Source: Podocnemis expansa
Lineage: Eukaryota > Chordata > Testudines > Podocnemididae
Direction of reading: 5' to 3'
Assembly (NCBI GenBank): GCA_007922195.1
Contig: ML682067.1
Span: 7,754,031 to 7,818,030 of the forward strand
DNA length: 64,000 nt
In this document: in pieces, positions 57,649 through 64,000 of the stretch
How positions within the stretch are numbered: the first letter of the stretch is position 1
How the letters are laid out: every line of letters starts with the position of its first letter
Notes under the pieces: model-generated
Database searches by the model: none
Seen by the model: the letters and a program-made list of their open reading frames with translations, nothing else
Told to the model about the DNA's origin: nothing
Position numbers and translations under genes: made by a program

Positions 57649-60443
57649 GTGACTCAAGGTGTTGCTCCTGGATTTTTCTCGTTACTTTTGAGTTCCCTTG
57701 ATTGACCATTAGGCAAACTTAGTGCTGCTGCCATCCTGTTTGTGGCATCATCCAGAAACAATGCATAAGTGTTTTGGCTACAGATATATTATACATATTT
57801 AAAACTCAGTACAACACTCATACATTCATATAAATGTGCTTATTGATTTTAGCAAATGAGAACCTTTCCCTTGGTACCTTACATGGCACATCTCATATGA
57901 AATGTTATTTTGCCATACTGTTATCAATAATAATTTGACTGGTCAATCCTATTCCATTCAGTGTGACTAGCAAAATGAGGTACTAATCTCAGCTCATGCC
58001 CCATGGCTCTACTATAGTGCCAATAAATTGCAATGATAAAAAATGTAGCATGGCTAGCAGTCAGCTAACACAGAGCACCACTGTTGGGTGCCTTAGGTAC
58101 AATCCATCATATAAACTAGTTTTAATCCATCATAGAAACTAGTTCTTTCTAAAGCATCCTACAGATTTTAATTCCTGCTCTTATATATGCTTTAGGATTT
58201 TGAAAACTGATTTTAGTTAGTAGTAAGTTGCAGGGTGACTAAATTAAACTAGAAAGTTTTTTGTTAAAAAAAAAAAAAAAAAAAATCAAACAAAAAACCC
58301 CAAGCAGGTCATGGTTTTTAATGGGGCTCAGGCCTCCCATTCCTCTTGTGCACTCAATAGTAATGACAGGTCTGAGGGAGAAAAAAGTGAGAATCTGGGA
58401 AACTCAGAAGAAGCCCATTGCAAACCAAATACCTAAAAAGTCTTTATGCATTATTCATGCTAGCCATCTAGGGCTCGATCAAAAGGTTACTGAAGTTTGG
58501 TGGTGGGGGTGTCTTTTCCATTTACTTCAGTGGTCCTGATAAGCAATTTGCTTCTGAGATGCCAGTACCTTGCTGGGATTCCCCTGGTCACTTTCTTAAA
58601 TTGTGGGGAAAAATGAAAGTACATCTCAATGACACATTTATAAATGAAGCATTTAATCTCTACTGTACTATGCTCATGTCTGCACTAGAAAATAACTAAC
58701 AGAACATTCTACAATCCTAATTTAAGTCTGTTTCTCAGATACCCCTCTGTATTGTTAAGGTCTCTTATTGTAAGTTTTGGCACCTACTGCATCAGGAAAG
58801 ATTTTCATTATTAAGAAAACAGACGTTCAAATTTAATTTGAACTATGTTTGGTTTAGGAAATCAATGTCTAATACATACAAACTTCATAATGTGTTAAAT
58901 ATGACTCTAACTTGAATTCTTTCCTCTGCTTGCTCAGAAATCTAGTGGGTGTTATTGTAGGAACTGGTGATATTTTCATTCCAGATGATGGTTGGGTTTT
59001 TTTATTGCATATTTTCACTGTGATTCAGCCTGGTTTTTGTAATTTTTCAGGACAAGTCCCACTTCGGGTAAAAGACTCAATTTAAAAGCTTACCACTTCG
59101 AGGAACTGTAGTAAAATCTTTCCACTAATTAATAACTCCAATGGGATTCCAGTTTAGCTGCAGCTTGTTTGAGTGTGTGAATATGCAGTTCCACTGACAG
59201 TGGTTTAAAAAAATTCTTCTTGAAGTAGATTTTAACTCCTTCCCATACTATAGAACCCATCATTCCATATATTAACAAATATGCTAGAGCAGATTACCCA
59301 GAAGAAATATTTTAAACTAAGAATTATACAATGGATTGATTCCTCCTAGTACCTAACAAGATATTGAATAAATCAATGAACTTGAGGCTTGCTCCACTTC
59401 CTGATAATAGTTTGTCTCCTAATATATAAATGGAACACTTGGATACTTTAAAGCAAATAATCTTGGGGGGGGGGGGTTAAAATGCTCACTCTGCTAAGGC
59501 AATCACAGTGCATGGGGAATCAACATTGCACATGTTTGACAAGTAGAGAAACCAAGGAATTCTGCTAATATTCTTTTGTGCTTTGGTTCCTGAAGAGGCC
59601 GTTTATCTCAGTACATGCAAACTGTGAAATATGGGCTTGTTTTAAGGAAAAGTTTCCTTCTTCCTGGAAGAATTCCAGGGTGCATCTTTGAAAGGTTGAT
59701 TAATTGTGGTTTCCACAAATCCATTGTGCCAGCATTATAGATTAATGTTTGGAATTATAATATTATCCCTAGTAGGTGGATGTAGAACCTTCCTCATCAG
59801 GAACAGTACAGAAGGTATAAAAAACTATTAAAAATTTAACAAGAAAACCATAAAAGTGATTATGAAACTTAGGAATGTTTCTAATTGTCTCTGATTTTTA
59901 TTTAAACATGACCACACTTACATTTGTTTGTGTGGCTGCCCCTAAGAGTCCATTCTGGGGAGACAAAAATGGAGATAATGTGTAAGATGACAAACATTAA
60001 ATTTCAGATATTCTCTGTGGACCATAGTATGGCTTTAATAAATACCTTTGACATCTTTTCTTGATCTTTTTCTCCTACCCGTAGCAGTAGTTCTCATTTA
60101 GATCCTGAATGAACACCCACTACAGTCAATTAAGACACCCTCTGATGTTAATGGCAATTAGATCAAGTCCCTACAGTACTTCAAACTTGCCCAGCTTTAA
60201 ATGAAAGCAATTCTTGGCACAGAATTTTTAGGACTAATATCAAACATCATGTGTTACCTACATGGACTGGAAGGCTGAACAGGCATCAGTTGCTATTTTC
60301 TAGATAATCTTGTTTTGTAAGTGTTAAACTAAGCCTACATTTTTGGATATATGTATTTTGTTTAAAATCAATGTCAATAATTCATAATTTCCTTGTTTGG
60401 CTTCTGATTGAATGTGAATAAAGTGTTTAAAGTTACCTCTTGT
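57649..60443. other. Unique sequence with homopolymer runs
   Basis: No gene. A-run at 58266-58285 and G-run at 59465-59476. The lysine-rich start of the frame at 58261 is a translation of the A run. Confidence 0.5.
58266..58285. repeat. Poly(A) tract
   Basis: About 20 A residues. No retroposed gene was recognised beside it. Confidence 0.85.
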
Positions 60444-60663
60444 CAGGGACATTGCTGGTGCTGGGCACTCCAGGGCATGTGCCCCGAACCCCAGTGCCAG
60501 TGCCTCCGGCGGCTGCAGTGGCCCCGTCCCCAGCCGGGGATCTGGGGCCTGGCCACCCGCAGTGGTGCCTGGCCCTGTCCCCAGCGAGGGGTTGGGGCCT
60601 GCAGGCCGGGGGCAGGGCCTGGGCCCATGCCCTGGGTCCCTCCCCCAGCCAGCGACACCCCTG
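60444..60663. mobile_element. Non-autonomous hAT element with 8-bp duplication
   Basis: Ends are cagggacattgctgg and ccagcgacacccctg, inverted copies. The flanks cctcttgt (60436-60443) and cctcttgc (60664-60671) match at seven of eight bases. The GC-rich core has a few 'ccccagccgggg'-type modules, the same that form the minisatellite in the relative at 36600-37078. Confidence 0.9.
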
Positions 60664-60671
60664 CCTCTTGC

Positions 60672-61861
60672 GCTGTCCTTTATTTTCAAACTTGGAGAGT
60701 TGTTCCTCACAATTTAACACATTTTTAGTTTTGCAAATAGAAAAAATGGCTTTTGCCTAAGCTGTTGTCAGAGTAACCTGGTAGGATAAATTGCTCTGTT
60801 GTTGAAATCAATTGTCCAGTTTCCTTTTCCAGTAAGCATTCAAAGCTCTTCCCAGAATTTACTGAGAATCCAAAGGAAGGCTGCAGTATAGAGCTGTAAA
60901 ATTTGGCATAAAGGTCCAATATTGAAATCAAATGTCATCCTATACTGTGGCCCAACTAAAATGGATCAAAATGGGATGGATTGAATAGTTCCAACAAAAT
61001 TTGACTTTGGCATCCAAAAATCTATTGGATCTCTGTCCCCACTGAGATATTTAGGTATCTTCATTTTTAGGCACCTAACTACCTTTAAAAATCTGCCCTA
61101 CAGCCTTTTACTTTTGGAGCTGGATTTACATTTCAAGGCTGAACATTTGCCATTGGTGTCACCAGGCTAGTGTTCCTATCTTAAAAGGTAAGTTCTCAAT
61201 TTTGGAAAAGGTCCACTGATTGTTGGGCACCTCAGCTGATGGGTAATCCATCTGAGGGACCTGCTTGTATCCATACTTTTGGAAATTTGGACCTAACTGG
61301 TTTCTGAACAATACCAATGGTTGTCTCAACCCATAGTGCAGTTCAGGTCTCCTCCATTCCCAACAGAATACTGACATTTGAATGTCAGAGACCCTGCATG
61401 TTGGACAAGATGTGGTAAAATTTTCTTAGGAAGTATCAACAACATTTAAGTCAGAGGAAGTAGAAGTATAATAAGTAATGGGAGAAAAAGCCGGAAGAGT
61501 GTTTGGAGCCAGAGGCAAAAATTAATCAAGAATGACCATTTGTTCTTGAGCTGTTAAAAGAGTAGAAAACAGTTGTTTTTGAAATGTATCCAGACTCACT
61601 TTCCAGAAATCTACCAATGCAGATTTCTCAATTTAGTGTAGAGAGGCCTTTGAGTTGTCATCCAATTTTCTGGAGCATGCTCTGAGAAGAAAAATTTTAG
61701 ATGGAAACTTTCAAATGCATTTTTGAGACTGTTACCCAAGTCCATTAATGGGCGTTTGCTGGTTGAAAATGCAAGCATGTTTAACAATTACATACATGGA
61801 AACTAAACACCTATCAAAAGTTAATACAGGTATATCTGTGTGGGATCCCATGTACCTGTTT
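60672..61861. other. Unique sequence, nothing recognised
   Basis: AT-rich. No gene. Confidence 0.5.
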
Positions 61862-62075
61862 AAAAGGCAGATTTGTCTGAAGGAGAGTGGAACCACTGGA
61901 ACAAGTTGCCTAGGGATGTTGTGGAATCTCCATCACTGGAAACTTTTAAGAGCAGGATAGACAAACACCTATCTGGGATAGTTTAAGATGGTAACTGGTC
62001 CTGCTAAAAATGCAGGGGACTGGACTTGATGACCTCTCATAGTCCCTTCCAGTTTGTACGATTTTATGACAGTTT
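61862..62075 (+). mobile_element. CR1 LINE 3' end, sense
   Basis: It contains the CR1 3' UTR signature 'ggaatctccatcactggaaa', 'gacaaacacctatctggga', 'aatgcaggggactggacttg' and 'tgacctctcatagtcccttc', ending near 'cgattttatgac'. It is 5' truncated, as is usual for target-primed insertion. Confidence 0.9.
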
Positions 62076-62354
62076 AGTGGAGGAGAAATAAAGGACACGA
62101 GTCTGACCTCTCCTCTTCTGTTTTGGGTTCTAACAATTGTAATGCTTCAAAACTCCTTAAAGTTGCTTTACTACTTATATTTTAGGGGATTCATTTTTAT
62201 GCTCTCAAGTATTTATGTTCTATGCACATAAAATAATTCAACTGTTAAAACCAAAGTTTTTAATGAAAACTACTAGGAACCAGTGGGGTTTAGCCCTGGC
62301 AGGCAATGGTACCATTTGAATCCTAGAGTGATCTGTCATGACAGCATTCAGTTC

Positions 62355-62841
62355 GGCTGTGTTCACACAGCACTCTTATTTCGAAACAGAGTTTTTCGAA
62401 ATAAGAATTCTGCTGTTCACATGACGCACAGTTGTTTTGAAACAAGGGAAAGCCCTTGTTTCAAACAACTGTGTGTTTTGAAACAAGTTAAACCCCATTT
62501 GGGGTCGAAACAACCTTGTTTCAAAACCCTTGTTTCGAAACAATGCGTGTGAACATGTTGTTTCAGAACAAGGTGTTCCGAAACAACATTTCAAGGGCTG
62601 CCCCCTCAGCACCCTGGCCAGGGTGCTAAGGGGTGTCCCCTGGCCGGCCCTGCACAGCAGGGCTGCAGGCACTGGCGGGGATCAGCGCTGCCCATGTGAA
62701 CATGCTATTTCGTTTCCCACCTTTTCCCTTATTTCAAAATAACTTTGTTAATTTAGACTGTTTCGAAGTAAGGCATTATTTCGATGCAAGTTTGTTTCAA
62801 CACAACTTTTATCAAAATAATCCCTGTGTGTGAACACAGCC
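62355..62841. mobile_element. Hairpin MITE, TTCGAA subfamily, complete
   Basis: Ends are ggctgtgttcacacag and gtgtgtgaacacagcc, 15 of 16 bases inverted-identical. The trinucleotide ttc flanks both sides exactly (62352-62354, 62842-62844). The arms are filled with TTATTTCGAAAC / CTTGTTTCGAAAC words. The core 'cagcaccctggccagggtgc' is also found in the copy at 37239. At 487 bp this is the cleanest member of the group in the window. Confidence 0.93.
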
Positions 62842-62844
62842 TTC

Positions 62845-64000
62845 CAGATAGGTCAAGTTTTGTTTGCACTGTGAAAAGCTGCTAACCCAGGTTAGGAAGC
62901 ACACATGAACCAAGAGGAACACATTTACTGCTTTTGATATGTTTTACTCCAGCACACATCAGTAAAATGAAATGACTGGGTTTATGATCTGTGAGAAAAC
63001 AAAGGATCTTTTCCATTCTGTTAATTGGTCTGGAAGTTCATTATCTAGGCTCAAATTGAACTCCTCTGCTACATTAGGTTAACTACTGTATCTGTAATAC
63101 AATTGTAAAACTGAGATGATACACAGCAGAATGGGATCCCATGAAAATATTCAAAATAATTCGGGATAGAAATATCAACAGTCTCTGCAAATCCTACTAA
63201 TTTAAAAACTGCTTACCCTAGACAACTAACTGGGCTAATACTGGAAGTGTAATGATTTTCAGTACAATGTGAATAATACTCCCAGACAGCAACTGCACTG
63301 TCACAATTGCAACATAATGAAATTGGACTTCTGTCATCAGTCTGATGTATTTCAGCCTTGCTGATGTGATCAGTACAGTTATAATGGTTTTAAGGTGATT
63401 TTGTTATTGAGCTGATCCATGCTGAATCTTTCCTGGGTCCACACTGAATACAGTTGTTGAGATGCAGACTTACCTAGAGATGTAAGGAATGTGATGTATG
63501 GCACATACTCTCAATCCACTGTTAACTCAACTGGTGAGTCCAACAATGACTGTAAACATTTGACTGCACTACAATGACACAGAACATGGCTCTGCTGGGT
63601 AGGATGTTTTATTTATTATTTATCTGATTTTTTTGTGAGTACAATGCACATTAATGTCAGGAATAGGAAAAAGTGTGGTTACAAAGTAAGATTTTCTTCT
63701 GCTCTTTGACTGCAGAGATTATCGTGAGTGGTCAGCAGTATCTTCATTTTAATTCTTTGTGTTTCAGGTAACTTTTTTTCTTTTTAAATAGTCACCCTTG
63801 TAAGGATGTTAAGGGTCTTTGAAAGCCATCTTGATAGTATTTGCATGAAACTAAATTACAATTTTGTACCAAAAGAAGAAGCAAGATAGACTGAAGAAGA
63901 AGAAGAAAAAAGCATATTTGAAATTGTTAGCACAAAACTAAGGGAACCACATTCAGAAGAAGCTGATCTTCAGTCTCTCTCAAACAGCATAGTAAATCCT
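62845..64000. other. Unique sequence to the end of the window
   Basis: No gene, RNA or named repeat. A short GAA/AAG-rich stretch is at 63872-63912. Confidence 0.5.

Noticed and set aside
63872..63912. GAA/AAG-rich purine stretch as a coding exon (lysine/glutamate-rich)
   Set aside because: Too short, stops in all frames close by, and no clear acceptor and donor pair around it.

Overview
The window looks like nuclear DNA of a non-avian reptile, most likely a cryptodiran turtle. The basis is its transposon set: many CR1 LINE fragments of the chelonian type, a DIRS-type retrotransposon, MIR-like CORE-SINEs, tRNA-related SINEs, many non-autonomous hAT elements with clean 8-bp target duplications, and a group of hairpin MITEs with ends like GGCTATGTCTACAC. 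Species cannot be fixed from this alone. I find no intact protein-coding gene and no convincing host exon. Long open frames all fall inside GC-rich transposon bodies, run through the assembly gap, or are mirror images within a palindrome. The stretch reads as gene desert or long intron in which transposons of several ages have landed inside one another.

Layout. 1-9.3 kb: AT-rich unique sequence, one hairpin MITE (2479-2854), a near-perfect 0.5 kb palindrome with a 12-bp target duplication (3968-4501), microsatellites, and an old CR1 3' piece. 9.3-19.9 kb: complete hAT elements (9700-10181, 13438-13825, 17274-17629), a MIR-like SINE, two inverted copies of a larger hAT-like repeat (14740-15500 and 18440-19250), an antisense CR1, and a degraded LTR element with its leader. 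20.9-28.5 kb: another antisense CR1, a compound MITE, a sense CR1 split by two hAT insertions (one of 2.3 kb), and further copies of the common chelonian 'aacacggctac' repeat. 28.5-33 kb: mostly unique sequence plus a TTAA-flanked element with a terminal hairpin.

33.1-43.1 kb is the most complex block. Antisense CR1 sequence (3' end and RT at 33.1-34.7 kb; endonuclease region at 41.76-43.05 kb) flanks about 7 kb that includes a minus-strand DIRS-type relic (promoter-like TATA near 41.6 kb, broken ORF1 from 41.6 to 39.6 kb). That block itself holds a hAT element expanded by a GC-rich minisatellite, a 1.5 kb hairpin MITE and a 400-base N gap. 43.7-49.0 kb: more nested elements, two further palindromes, and a complete solo LTR (48064-48953) with a 5-bp target duplication. 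50-64 kb: unique sequence with isolated hAT elements, an inverted SINE pair, a MIR-like SINE, two hairpin MITEs and one CR1 3' end.

The feature most worth pursuing is the hairpin-MITE group. Seven copies share terminal sequences and, in the three best cases, 3-bp target duplications, but each subfamily fills its arms with a different palindromic word built on TCGA (GTCGAC, TTCGAA or ATCGAT). The inverted-duplication elements (3968-4501, 47160-47394, 54258-54748) come second. Boundaries were read by eye. Family names for the non-CR1 elements rest on structure and memory of reptile repeats, not on a database search.
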